The position numbers were made by a program, and so were the translations under genes. Under the pieces are notes generated by a model. That model was not told the origin of the DNA and made no database searches. It saw only the letters and a list, made by a program, of their open reading frames with translations. A stretch of DNA of 17,621 nt, from NCBI GenBank assembly GCA_017613225.1, contig JAGAEH010000166.1:1-17621 (forward strand), in the 5' to 3' direction. Positions 6,738-14,593 of the stretch are shown here, one piece after another (within the stretch, counting starts at the first letter, position 1; each line of letters starts with the position of its first letter). This DNA comes from Lachnospiraceae bacterium. GTDB taxonomy: Bacteria > Bacillota > Clostridia > Lachnospirales > Lachnospiraceae.

Positions 6738-8057
6738 TCAGTGATACTTCGGCAGCCAGCTGCCGTGGGCTTCGATCAGGTCGTCCACCAGAGCTTTGAT
6801 CTGGTCGACGGAGAGCTCGCTGGCCGTATGGGGATCCAGCATGGCCGCCTGATAGATGTGTTCCTTCTTTAAAGTGCGGGCCGCCTCGATGGTCAGCAGC
6901 TGCACGTTGATGTTGGTCATGTTCATGGCCGCGCACTGCACCGGCAGAGCGCCCACGCCGCAGGGGTTCACCCCCATGCCGTTGATCAGGCAGGGCACCT
7001 CCACGCAGGCCTCCCGGGGCAGGTTGGTGATGTATAACTGGTCGTTCAGCACGTTGCCGCCGATTTGATAGGGCCTGTCGGTCACCACCGCCTCCATGAT
7101 GTGGGAGGCGTATTCCGTGGTGCGGGTGTGGTCTCTGACGCCCTGGTTCAGGATGTCCGCGTATTCCTTTTTCCATCCCGCGATCTGGTTGACGCACCTG
7201 CGGGGGTACTCGTCCAGCGGTATGTTGTAGCGGTCGATCAGTTCCGGATACTTATCCTTGATGTAGAACATGCAGTACTCCGCGTTGTGCTCAGAGGACT
7301 CGGTCACGTAGTAGCCGAAGTGCTTCATGAAGTCGATGCGGACCTTGTTTTTGCAGTCCGGATCCGCCAGGACTTCCTCAATGTGGCTCTTGATCTCCGG
7401 ATACAGGTCGTTGCCGTCCTTGTCCTCGATTTTCAGGAGCCAGGCCATGTGGTTAATGCCCGCGATCAGGTCCCGGGCGCCCTCCAGCCTGTCTTCCATG
7501 CCCACTGTCTTCAGCAGCGACTGGGTGCAGACCTGCACGGAGTGACAGAGGCCCACCGTCTTTACGCCGGTATAGCGCTGCATGTAGCCGGACAGGATGG
7601 CCATAGGATTGGTGTAATTCAGGAAGAGCGCGCCGGGGCAGACCTCTTCCATGTCCCGGGCGAAGTCCGCCATCACCGGGATGGTGCGCAGGCCCCGCAT
7701 GATGCCGCCGATGCCCAGCGTGTCCGCGATGGTCTGGCGCAGCCCGTACTTTTTGGGCACCTCAAAGTCGATGATGGTGCAGGGATCGTACAGGCCCACC
7801 TGGATGGCGTTGACCACGAACTTCGCGCCCCGCAGGGCGTCCTTCCGGTTCTCCACTCCCAGGAAAGTGGTGATCTTCCCGTAGCCGCCCATGTGTTCCC
7901 GCATGGCCTCCAGGATCACCCGGCTCTCCTCCAGGCGCTCGCCGTCGATGTCGTACAGCGCGAATTCAGAATCCCGCAGGACCTCGGAACACATGCAGTC
8001 GCCGATCACGTTGCGGGCGAACACGGTGCTGCCGGCGCCCATAAAGGTAATCTTCAT
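6738..8057 (-). CDS. melA: GH4 alpha-galactosidase (MelA-like), 439 aa
   Basis: Family 4 glycosidases use NAD+ and a divalent metal and cleave by oxidation and elimination. The N-terminus has the Rossmann start MKITFMGAGS. NYTNPM at 147-152, the metal-binding Cys171-His172 in GLCHSVQ and GINHMAW at 200-206 match the MelA subgroup. The segment IADTLGIGGIMRGLRTIPV (110-128) is typical of alpha-galactosidases rather than phospho-glucosidases. Its length is close to E. coli MelA. It acts on intracellular, non-phosphorylated substrate such as melibiose or raffinose fragments, which fits an ABC importer rather than a PTS. The RBS AAGGAGG is a few bases before the ATG. It sits 60 bp downstream of the sensor gene. 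Other GH4 specificities (alpha-glucosidase, alpha-glucuronidase) are less likely but not excluded. Confidence 0.9.
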   Translation of the reverse strand: MKITFMGAGSTVFARNVIGDCMCSEVLRDSEFALYDIDGERLEESRVILEAMREHMGGYGKITTFLGVENRKDALRGAKFVVNAIQVGLYDPCTIIDFEVPKKYGLRQTIADTLGIGGIMRGLRTIPVMADFARDMEEVCPGALFLNYTNPMAILSGYMQRYTGVKTVGLCHSVQVCTQSLLKTVGMEDRLEGARDLIAGINHMAWLLKIEDKDGNDLYPEIKSHIEEVLADPDCKNKVRIDFMKHFGYYVTESSEHNAEYCMFYIKDKYPELIDRYNIPLDEYPRRCVNQIAGWKKEYADILNQGVRDHTRTTEYASHIMEAVVTDRPYQIGGNVLNDQLYITNLPREACVEVPCLINGMGVNPCGVGALPVQCAAMNMTNINVQLLTIEAARTLKKEHIYQAAMLDPHTASELSVDQIKALVDDLIEAHGSWLPKYH

Positions 8058-8117
8058 CGGTCTCCTCCTTAAGACAAAACGTCGTATCGATTATGGTTTC
8101 TTCCAATTAACAGGCGT

Positions 8118-11100
8118 CTACTCTTCCGCCTGCGTCTTTTCTCCCTTGTATTCGATGCAGAGCATGGTCAGGTCGTCGAACTGCTCCGCCCCGGTCACGA
8201 AGCCGTCCACCGCGGCGCGGACGTTCATCAGGACCTGCTTAGGCGCCGCGTCCGGCTCACTGTTCAGGGCTTCCAGCATCCGCTCCGTGCCGAACATCTC
8301 CTTTTCCGCGTTCGCGGCCTCCGGCACGCCGTCGGTGTACAGGAAGAGCTTCGCGCCGGGCTTCAGCTCCAGTTCGTATTCCCTGTACCGCACGCCGTCC
8401 ATGCCGCCGATGACGAAGCCGTGCTTGTCCTTGATCAGCTCAAAGCTGCCCTCCGGCTGCTTCAGCACGGGGTACTCGTGGCCCGCGTTGGCCGCGACGA
8501 TCTTTCCGGTGGAGATCTCCAGGATCCCCAGCCACACCGTGACGAACATGTCCTCCGGATTGTTGGCGCAGATCGTCTCGTTGGTCTTGGTCAGGATCTC
8601 CGCCGCGGATCTTCCCATGGTGCCGAAGCTCTGCAGAATGGCCTTGGAGACCATCATGAACAGCGCCCCGGGAACGCCCTTGCCGCTCACGTCGGCCATC
8701 ACCAGGCACAGATGATCCTCGTCCACGAAGAAGAAGTCATAGAAATCGCCGCCCACCTCCTTCGCGGGATCCATGGAGGCGTACAGGTCGAATTCCTCCC
8801 GGTCCGGGAAGGGCGGGAACACGTGGGGCAGCATGGAATGCTGGATCCGGTTCGCCATCGAAAGCTCGTTCTCGATGCGCTCCCGTTCCGCTTCCTCCCT
8901 GTGTTTCTCCTCCAAAAGCCGCATCTTCCGGCGGACGTAGGCCCTGACCAGCGCCAGAATGACCAGAATACCGCCAAGGGCGGAAAGGACGTAGAACCAC
9001 ACCTGCTCATACAGGGCCTTTTCCTTTTCGATGGGGACGGACAGGGTCTTGCTGTTCTGCCCCGTGGAATCCTTCAGCTCCATGGTGAACCGGTAGGAAC
9101 CGCCGGGCAGATTCGTATAGGAGACCGGCGCGAGCTCGCTGCGGTTCACCGTCACGGCCTCGCTGTCGAAGCCCTCCAAGCAGTAAGTCACCTGGGGATC
9201 GGTCAGGGAGAAAGTATAGACATAGGCGTATACGGTCAGCTTCCGCACCCGGGAGGGGATCGTAAAGCCCCCGTCTTCGCCGGGATAGAGCATTTTGCCG
9301 TCCGCCTCAATGAAAGGCACCGCCTGTTTGACGTCGCTGATGTCTTCCATGGGAGTCTCGATGTTGACCTTGGCCACGCCCGTGTTGCCGGCGATGTAGA
9401 GGTCCCCCTCCTCGGTCAGCTCGCTGTAGGAATTGCTGGTGGCGATGCAGGGCAGGCCGTTGGCCATGCCGTAGTGGACCGGCCGGATCTCCCCGCCTGC
9501 CAGCAGCTCTTCGCAGGACGCCACGTAGATGCCGTCGCTGCTTAAGACCCACATCTCCCCCTTGCTGTTCCGGTACAGGTCGAAGTTGTTGGAATAGGGG
9601 AAGGACTGCACCGTGGTGACCTGGTAATCCGGCGTCATCCAGGCGATGGAATTGCCGGTGACGATCCAGTAGACGCCGCTTTCGGCGTCGTATTTGACGC
9701 GCATCACGATGCCGGAGCTCAGACCCTCCTCCGTACCGATGCGCCGTATGCCTTCTTCATTGATAATGTAGATGCCGCCGCCGTTGGAGCCCAGAACGAT
9801 GTCCCCGTTGGGCGCCGCGACGACACTGAGGCTCTCGGGATTGGTGATGCCCTCCGCCGGTCCGTAGCGTGCCGTCACGCTGTCTCCTTCTATCACCACC
9901 ACGCCGCCGGTGCAGGCCACCAGGATCCTGCCGTCGGCAGTTTCGTCCACCACGCGGATGTGGTCGGAATAGAGGCCCTCGGCCTCAGTGAAGGCCGTCA
10001 CTTCCCCGTTTTCATAGCGCAGAAGCCCGTTGGCCCTCCAGGTGGAGATCCACAGACGCCCCTCGCGGTCCTCCACGAAGGAGCGGATGCGGCAGCTGCT
10101 TAAAAGCTCCAGAAGATCTGAAGATCCCAGCTCGGCGCCGGAGGCGGTCTTTGCCGCCCGCAGCGGAAACTCCGTCAGCGGTCCCTCTTCCCCCAGGATC
10201 ATCAGGCCCGTGTCCGTCGCGATGAACAGTTTTCCCTGATACCGGCAGACGGCGTTCACGACCCGCTCCGGCAGGCCGTACCGGGCGAAGACGTCCGAAA
10301 ACCAGTTCGGCACCAGTTTCATCACGCCCTGGCGGGAAGAAGTAAACCACAGGTCTCCCTGATAGTCCTCCATCACATGCCCCACGGAGTTGACCATGGG
10401 CAGGTCGCCCAGATGGTGAAAGCCCTCCTCATCCAGCATGCCGATGCCGTTTCTGGCGCAGATCCAGATCTTCCCCTCGATCAGCCGGATGTCGGACACG
10501 TCAAAGAGAGGGGAGAGGTCCACGTATTCCAGGTCTTTGAGACTGCTTTTGATGTTTCCGTGGTAGAAGCCGCTTCCTCCTGTTCCGATGTAGAATTTTC
10601 CGGCGTTCTCCGGGTCGGGAAGGATGCTGGTGATGTCCTGGACGCGGGTGGCCGTATGGCCGATGTAGTCCACCACTTTGCCGTTCCGAAGCACAAAGTA
10701 GTCGTCTTCGTTGGTGAGGCAGTAGATCAGGCCGTCGCTGCCCAGCCGCATATGTTCCATGTAGGCGCCGGCGACCCGGTAATCCTCCACCTGGCCGAGG
10801 CTCATGTCCTCCCGGACAATGGAGATCCCCGCCGTGGTCCCCACATAGATGACGCCCTCCGCGTCCTCTTCGATGGCGCAGATCTTGGCGGAACCCAGAC
10901 CGTCCTTTTCGCCCCAGAACCGGAATTCACCCTGTTCCATCATGGCCAGGCCGCCGTCGTTGGTCCCGATCCACAGCCGGTCTTTTTTGTCCACATGCAG
11001 GCAGACCACGCTGGTGATGCCGGTGGTGGAGTCCATCCGTTCAAAATTGTGACCGTCGTAGCGGATCAGCCCGCTGTAGCTGCCGATCCAAAGGAAGCCC

Positions 11101-11330
11101 TCGCCGGTCTGGGCGATGTCGTTGGCCTCGGAGGTGGGCAGTCCGTTGGTATTGTTGTAGATCACCGCCGAATAGTTTTCATTTGACCCGACCAGGTCCG
11201 CGATCGTCGGTTTTTCCGTATCGCCGAAGACCTCCGCGGCGGGAAAACACAGCAGGACGGACAGCGCGAAGCAAAGGGTCAAAATGATGCCCCTTCCGGA
11301 TCTAGCCAGTGCCTTTTTCGTATTTCTCAT
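8118..11330 (-). CDS. membrane sensor phosphatase: Reg_prop propeller, Y_Y_Y, TM, SpoIIE/PP2C, 1070 aa
   Basis: Residues 1-36 are a signal peptide or N-terminal anchor. Residues about 45-665 hold at least 13 propeller blades of the Reg_prop type (for example FLWIGSYSGLIRYDG at 79-93, RLWIGTNDGG at 118-127, RLWISTWRANGLLRY at 425-439), enough for two seven-bladed propellers. A Y_Y_Y-like domain follows (about 695-765), then one membrane helix (776-797), a charged helix likely to coil (798-830) and a SpoIIE/RsbU phosphatase (845-1062). Its metal Asp residues look intact: EVGGDFYD (D862), ADVSGKG (D880), LYTDG (D1000) and FDDLT (1052-1053). The layout is that of the Bacteroides glycan-sensing hybrid two-component sensors, with a PP2C phosphatase where the kinase would be. 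The likely target is a phosphorylated STAS anti-sigma antagonist, none of which is in view. The start at 11330 gives a clean signal peptide. A longer frame runs into the repeat. Confidence 0.9.
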   Translation of the reverse strand: MRNTKKALARSGRGIILTLCFALSVLLCFPAAEVFGDTEKPTIADLVGSNENYSAVIYNNTNGLPTSEANDIAQTGEGFLWIGSYSGLIRYDGHNFERMDSTTGITSVVCLHVDKKDRLWIGTNDGGLAMMEQGEFRFWGEKDGLGSAKICAIEEDAEGVIYVGTTAGISIVREDMSLGQVEDYRVAGAYMEHMRLGSDGLIYCLTNEDDYFVLRNGKVVDYIGHTATRVQDITSILPDPENAGKFYIGTGGSGFYHGNIKSSLKDLEYVDLSPLFDVSDIRLIEGKIWICARNGIGMLDEEGFHHLGDLPMVNSVGHVMEDYQGDLWFTSSRQGVMKLVPNWFSDVFARYGLPERVVNAVCRYQGKLFIATDTGLMILGEEGPLTEFPLRAAKTASGAELGSSDLLELLSSCRIRSFVEDREGRLWISTWRANGLLRYENGEVTAFTEAEGLYSDHIRVVDETADGRILVACTGGVVVIEGDSVTARYGPAEGITNPESLSVVAAPNGDIVLGSNGGGIYIINEEGIRRIGTEEGLSSGIVMRVKYDAESGVYWIVTGNSIAWMTPDYQVTTVQSFPYSNNFDLYRNSKGEMWVLSSDGIYVASCEELLAGGEIRPVHYGMANGLPCIATSNSYSELTEEGDLYIAGNTGVAKVNIETPMEDISDVKQAVPFIEADGKMLYPGEDGGFTIPSRVRKLTVYAYVYTFSLTDPQVTYCLEGFDSEAVTVNRSELAPVSYTNLPGGSYRFTMELKDSTGQNSKTLSVPIEKEKALYEQVWFYVLSALGGILVILALVRAYVRRKMRLLEEKHREEAERERIENELSMANRIQHSMLPHVFPPFPDREEFDLYASMDPAKEVGGDFYDFFFVDEDHLCLVMADVSGKGVPGALFMMVSKAILQSFGTMGRSAAEILTKTNETICANNPEDMFVTVWLGILEISTGKIVAANAGHEYPVLKQPEGSFELIKDKHGFVIGGMDGVRYREYELELKPGAKLFLYTDGVPEAANAEKEMFGTERMLEALNSEPDAAPKQVLMNVRAAVDGFVTGAEQFDDLTMLCIEYKGEKTQAEE

Positions 11331-11362
11331 AGGATCATCCATCCTTTTTCCATGATGATACA

Positions 11363-11409
11363 GGGATCCTTCGACTTCGCTCGCTTTGCTCGCTCCGCTC
11401 AGGATGACA
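11363..11409. repeat. dispersed palindromic repeat (TCATCCTGAGCG...GAAGGATCC type)
   Basis: On the minus strand this begins TGTCATCCTGAGCGGAGCGA and ends GAAGTCGAAGGATCCC, with ATCCT and AGGAT as the outer pairing ends. In the middle, GAGCGAGC/AAAGCGAGC-like units repeat. This is a widespread class of intergenic palindrome seen in many bacterial genomes (from memory). It lies between the GH31 and sensor genes and supplies the GH31 stop codon (11399-11401). Confidence 0.75.
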
Positions 11410-13417
11410 GCATCGCCAGCGCCGGGCTGCCCTTCCTCACAAAGAGGGGCATCCGGTCGATGGGCGCCTCCGCCGTCAGCTTCGTCCCACCGGGATGGAC
11501 CAGCCCGGAGGCGGCGTCCACCCAGTCGCAGCCCTTCGGCAGATAGACCTCCCGCTCTCTCGCCCCGGCGGTAAGCACCGGCGCGCACAGGACGTCATGG
11601 CCGAACAGGTACTCGTCCGTCACCTCCCAGGCCGCGGCATCCGACGGGAAATCGTAGAACAGCGGCTTGATCACCGGCGTTCCCTTTTCATGGGCCTCGC
11701 CCATGGCCTCTTTGATGTACGGCCGCAGGCGGTAGCGCAGGCGGATGTACTTTTCCATCATCTGCTCCAGCTGGGGCGTGTAGCTCCAGATCTCGTTGCC
11801 CGCGCCGCTGGAGCACAGGCCGCCGCCGCTGGTCCCCAGGGGCGGCGTATGGGGATCCCGGTTGCCGTGAAGGCGCATCACCGGGCAGAAAGTTCCGAAC
11901 TGGAACCATCTGGCCAGCAGTTCGTGGAAGGCCGGATCCTCCACATGGCCTCCGTGGAAGCCGCCGATGTCCGCGGTCCACCAGGGGATGCCCGCCAGGC
12001 CCATGTTCAGGCCGGCGGTCATCTGATAGCGCAGGTAGGTGAAGGTGGAGGGCACGTCGCCGCTCCAGGCCAGAGCGCCGTAACGCTGGCTGCCGGCCCA
12101 GGCGCAGCGGATCAGGTTGATGGGAGCTTCCGCCCCGTCCTTCTTCATGCCCTCATAAAAGCCCTGCGCGTAGGTCAGGGGATAGATGTTGCCGCATTCC
12201 AGGGCAGGGCCGGCAAAGTAGCGGTACAGCTCCCAGTCCGGCACGGAATACTCCGGCTCTGCCTCGTCCAGCCACAGCAGGGCCACGCCCTTGTCCAGAT
12301 AGTTCTTCTTTATGATATCATATACATATTCCCGCGTCTCGGGATTGGTGGTGTCCATGAAAGACTCGAAGCCCCGGCACTCCATGGTGACGGAGATGCC
12401 CCGGTTCGTCTCCACCAGCATGCCCCGTTCCTTCATCTCCTGATAGTGGACGCTGGCCCGGTCCACCGTGGGCCATACGGAGACCATCAGCTTCATGCCC
12501 ATGTCCGAAAGCTCTTTTATCATGCCCTCCGGATCCGGCCAGTAGTCACTGTCAAAGCACCAGTCCCCCTGATGGGGCCAGTGGAAATAGTCCACCACGA
12601 TCACGTCCACCGGGATCTTTCTTCTGTAGTACTCCCGGGCCACCGCCAGAAGCTCCTCCTGGGTCTGGTACCGCAGCTTGCACTGCCAGAAACCCATGGC
12701 AAAGTCCGGCATCATGGGCACTGTGCCGGTCACCTTCGCGTAGCTCTCCTCAATTTCAGCCGGCGTATCCCCGGCGCAGACCCAGTAGTCGATCTGCTTC
12801 GCGGAGTACAGTTCCCACTCCGTCATGTTCCTGGCGAAGTCCACCCGGCCGATGGCGGGCACGTTCAGCAGAAAGCCGTAGCCCAGGCTGGAGACGGCAA
12901 AGGGCACCGTGGCCTGGGTGTTCTTCTGCTCCAGTTCCAGATGGCAGCCCTTCAAGTCCAGGTAGGGATGCTGATACTGCCCCATGCCGAAGATCTTTTC
13001 CTCGTCCCGGGCCGCGAAATGCAGTTTGATCCGGTGGGTCCCTCCCGGGCCGGGCTTATACTGGCGGCCCGCCTGACACTCCATGGTGATGTCGTCCAGG
13101 TGCTCCCAGTTTTCGTCGCCGTAGTCCCAGGAACGGTAGTATTCCGACAGCAGCACTTTTCCTTTTTCATTATAAAAGACCAGTTTTCCGTAAGGGTCCG
13201 CGGCGCAGCGGATCTTCCCGTTTCCGATCTCCGCTCCCCGCTTGGTGATCCGGATCTTTCCCTCCGTCCCCCGGGGCAGCAGCGCCCAGTCCTCCGGCGC
13301 GAAACTGCTGTTTTTGGTGGCACGGACCCGCAGCCCGTCTCCCCAGGGGGTGATGAGCACCGTCTCCCCCCGCCGTCTGAACTCCAGTCCCTTCTCTGTC
13401 TCTCTAAAAAACTCCAT
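11399..13417 (-). CDS. GH31 alpha-glycosidase (alpha-xylosidase/alpha-glucosidase-like), 672 aa
   Basis: This is a retaining family 31 glycoside hydrolase. The nucleophile is Asp384 in LWLDEAEPE and the acid/base is Asp454 in WSGDVPSTF. AGLNMGLAGIPWWTADIGGF (468-487) and MRLHGNRDP (514-522) are further family signatures. A beta-sandwich N-terminal domain precedes the barrel (about 235-570). It has no signal peptide, so the substrate is imported. The DEAEPE form of the nucleophile site resembles the xylosidase-like branch, but specificity is uncertain. I chose the ATG at 13417 because AGGAGG lies 6 nt upstream. Further upstream ATGs give no family sequence. The C-terminus is unusual: after PLFVRKGS the frame runs into the repeat and stops as ALAMLSS, where relatives usually continue, so the end may be trimmed. 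It is the first gene of the operon. Confidence 0.92.
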   Translation of the reverse strand: MEFFRETEKGLEFRRRGETVLITPWGDGLRVRATKNSSFAPEDWALLPRGTEGKIRITKRGAEIGNGKIRCAADPYGKLVFYNEKGKVLLSEYYRSWDYGDENWEHLDDITMECQAGRQYKPGPGGTHRIKLHFAARDEEKIFGMGQYQHPYLDLKGCHLELEQKNTQATVPFAVSSLGYGFLLNVPAIGRVDFARNMTEWELYSAKQIDYWVCAGDTPAEIEESYAKVTGTVPMMPDFAMGFWQCKLRYQTQEELLAVAREYYRRKIPVDVIVVDYFHWPHQGDWCFDSDYWPDPEGMIKELSDMGMKLMVSVWPTVDRASVHYQEMKERGMLVETNRGISVTMECRGFESFMDTTNPETREYVYDIIKKNYLDKGVALLWLDEAEPEYSVPDWELYRYFAGPALECGNIYPLTYAQGFYEGMKKDGAEAPINLIRCAWAGSQRYGALAWSGDVPSTFTYLRYQMTAGLNMGLAGIPWWTADIGGFHGGHVEDPAFHELLARWFQFGTFCPVMRLHGNRDPHTPPLGTSGGGLCSSGAGNEIWSYTPQLEQMMEKYIRLRYRLRPYIKEAMGEAHEKGTPVIKPLFYDFPSDAAAWEVTDEYLFGHDVLCAPVLTAGAREREVYLPKGCDWVDAASGLVHPGGTKLTAEAPIDRMPLFVRKGSPALAMLSS

Positions 13418-13423
13418 GCCGTG

Positions 13424-13429
13424 CCTCCT
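13424..13429 (-). promoter_or_regulatory. ribosome binding site that sets the GH31 start
   Basis: The minus strand reads AGGAGG, 6 nt before the ATG at 13417. This rules against the longer frames starting at 13504 and between. Confidence 0.75.
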
Positions 13430-13438
13430 CATCTTCCG

Positions 13439-13453
13439 GATCCGCTGCGGATC
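13439..13453. promoter_or_regulatory. 15-bp palindrome in the GH31 leader
   Basis: GATCCGC-T-GCGGATC is a perfect palindrome with a single central base. It lies between the predicted GH31 transcription start and the RBS. It could bind a repressor dimer as DNA, but the one-base centre makes a full RNA hairpin less likely. Confidence 0.35.
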
Positions 13454-13468
13454 TTTCCGTACAGCATC

Positions 13469-13498
13469 ATCATAACACGGCTCTGTTTTCATGTGCAA
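13469..13498 (-). promoter_or_regulatory. predicted promoter of the GH31-sensor-MelA-M20 operon
   Basis: On the minus strand TTGCAC (13498-13493) and TATGAT (13474-13469) are separated by 18 bp. The expected start is about 45 bp upstream of the GH31 ATG. Confidence 0.6.
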
Positions 13499-13508
13499 GG
13501 GCACATGA
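13489..13508. promoter_or_regulatory. 20-bp inverted repeat over the GH31 -35 element, probable operator
   Basis: TCATGTGC (13489-13496) and GCACATGA (13501-13508) are perfect inverted 8-mers separated by AAGG. They cover the predicted -35 of the GH31 promoter, the usual place for a repressor site. There is no T-tract, so it is not a terminator. No regulator gene of the LacI or AraC type is in the window to match it. Confidence 0.5.
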
Positions 13509-13550
13509 GCGCTTCCATGGGTCCGGGGCGCGTTTTTCAGCCGTCAGAAC

Positions 13551-13634
13551 ACTTAATTATCTAACGTGTTTTCATTAGTAGTTGCGCCGAATATGTACCA
13601 TGGTTTATAATACAGTTTACCTAACTATCTAGAG
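13551..13634 (+). promoter_or_regulatory. degenerate direct repeat flanking the dpp promoter
   Basis: Box A (13551-13566, ACTTAATTATCTAACG) and box B (13619-13634, ACCTAACTATCTAGAG) share 12 of 16 bases in the same orientation, 68 bp apart. Box A is upstream of the -35 and box B overlaps the expected transcription start. They could be paired binding sites for a regulator that loops or roadblocks. The region is AT-rich, so chance similarity is possible. Confidence 0.3.
13582..13611 (+). promoter_or_regulatory. predicted promoter of the dpp-type operon
   Basis: TTGCGC (13582-13587) and a perfect TATAAT (13606-13611) are separated by 18 bp. Transcription should begin near 13618, about 30 nt before the first ATG, which is preceded by CGGAGGAG. 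Confidence 0.7.
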
Positions 13635-13648
13635 ATACGGAGGAGAAG

Positions 13649-14590
13649 ATGAAGTATCTGAAGTACATCGTCAAACGGCTTGTACTGGCGCTTCTGGTCA
13701 TTTTCATCATCGCGACCTTCACGTTCTGGCTCTCAAGGGCGATCCCCGGCGGTCCCTTTGACCTGGGCGACAAGCCCCTGCCCGCAACGGTCCTCGCGAA
13801 CCTGGAGCACAAGTACGGCCTGGACAAGCCGGTCTTTGAGCAGTACCTGATCTACATGAAGAATCTGGCGCACCTGGACTTCGGCGTATCCATGCACGAT
13901 TCCGCCTACACCGTCAACGACTACATCCGCATAAAACTGCCCGCCTCCGCCACCATCGGCTTCTTTGCCCTGCTGCTGGCCGTGACTCTGGGCATCCCCA
14001 TGGGGATCCTGAGCGCCGCCAAGCAGAACGGCACGGCGGACAACATCATCAAGGTGCTGACCACCTTGTTCATCTCACTGCCCAGCTTCGTCATAGCCAT
14101 GGGCCTGATGTACTTCCTGGGGTATAAATGGGGCCTGCTGCCCATCGCAAGATGGGGCACGGTCAAGCATGCCATCATGCCCGTCATCACCCTTTCCCTG
14201 GGCCCGATGGCCACCATCACCAAGTACATGAAGAGCAGCATGCTGGAGGTGTCCAACTCCGACTACATCCGCACTGCCCGGGCCAAGGGCGCCAGCCGCT
14301 TCCGGGTGGTCTTCATCCACACCCTGCGGAACGCCCTGCTGCCCATCCTGACCATCATCGGCCCCATGTTCGCCGGCATCATCTGCGGCAGCTTCGTGGT
14401 GGAGAACATCTTCGCCATCCCCGGTCTGGGCCAGGCCTTCACCAATTCCATCTTCAACCGTGACTACACGATGATCATGGGCCTGACGGTGTTCTGGTCC
14501 GCCCTGCTGATCATCGTGGTGCTGGTCATCGACATCCTCTACACCTTTGTCGATCCCCGGATCTCACTGGCCGGTTCAAAGGAGAAATAA
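13649..14590 (+). CDS. dppB: Dpp/Opp-type ABC importer permease, DppB-like, 313 aa
   Basis: This is the first inner-membrane subunit of a peptide/nickel/oligosaccharide-class ABC importer. An N-terminal helix (about 9-29) is followed by the usual extracytoplasmic segment (about 31-95, with GLDKPVFEQY) and five further helices. The cytoplasmic coupling motif ARAKGASRFRVVFIHTLRNALLP is at residues 210-232. The C-terminal VDPRI ending is typical. The length matches the family. The start follows GGAGGAG. It opens the plus-strand operon, divergent from the glycosidase operon, with the next gene 3 nt downstream. The Dpp/Opp class carries dipeptides and oligopeptides, and in several bacteria also sugars (for example Agp alpha-galactoside uptake in rhizobia). 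The symbol denotes family only. Confidence 0.92.
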   Translation: MKYLKYIVKRLVLALLVIFIIATFTFWLSRAIPGGPFDLGDKPLPATVLANLEHKYGLDKPVFEQYLIYMKNLAHLDFGVSMHDSAYTVNDYIRIKLPASATIGFFALLLAVTLGIPMGILSAAKQNGTADNIIKVLTTLFISLPSFVIAMGLMYFLGYKWGLLPIARWGTVKHAIMPVITLSLGPMATITKYMKSSMLEVSNSDYIRTARAKGASRFRVVFIHTLRNALLPILTIIGPMFAGIICGSFVVENIFAIPGLGQAFTNSIFNRDYTMIMGLTVFWSALLIIVVLVIDILYTFVDPRISLAGSKEK

Positions 14591-14593
14591 GCC

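Noticed and set aside
11331..11588. N-terminal extension of the sensor phosphatase
   Set aside because: It runs antisense-frame through the end of the GH31 gene and the dispersed repeat (VILSGASKASEVEG-type translation). The signal peptide starts at 11330.
13418..13504. N-terminal extension of the GH31 enzyme
   Set aside because: It covers the promoter and leader, shows no family similarity, and lacks an RBS; AGGAGG points to 13417.
11495..13564. Long + strand open frame opposite the GH31 gene
   Set aside because: It is a shadow frame of high-GC coding sequence. Its translation shows no family motifs, while the minus-strand frame has full GH31 motifs.
13561..13576. Catabolite-repression (cre) site in the divergent region
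   Set aside because: CTAACGTGTTTTCA has a partial resemblance, but the central CG is misplaced relative to the cre consensus.
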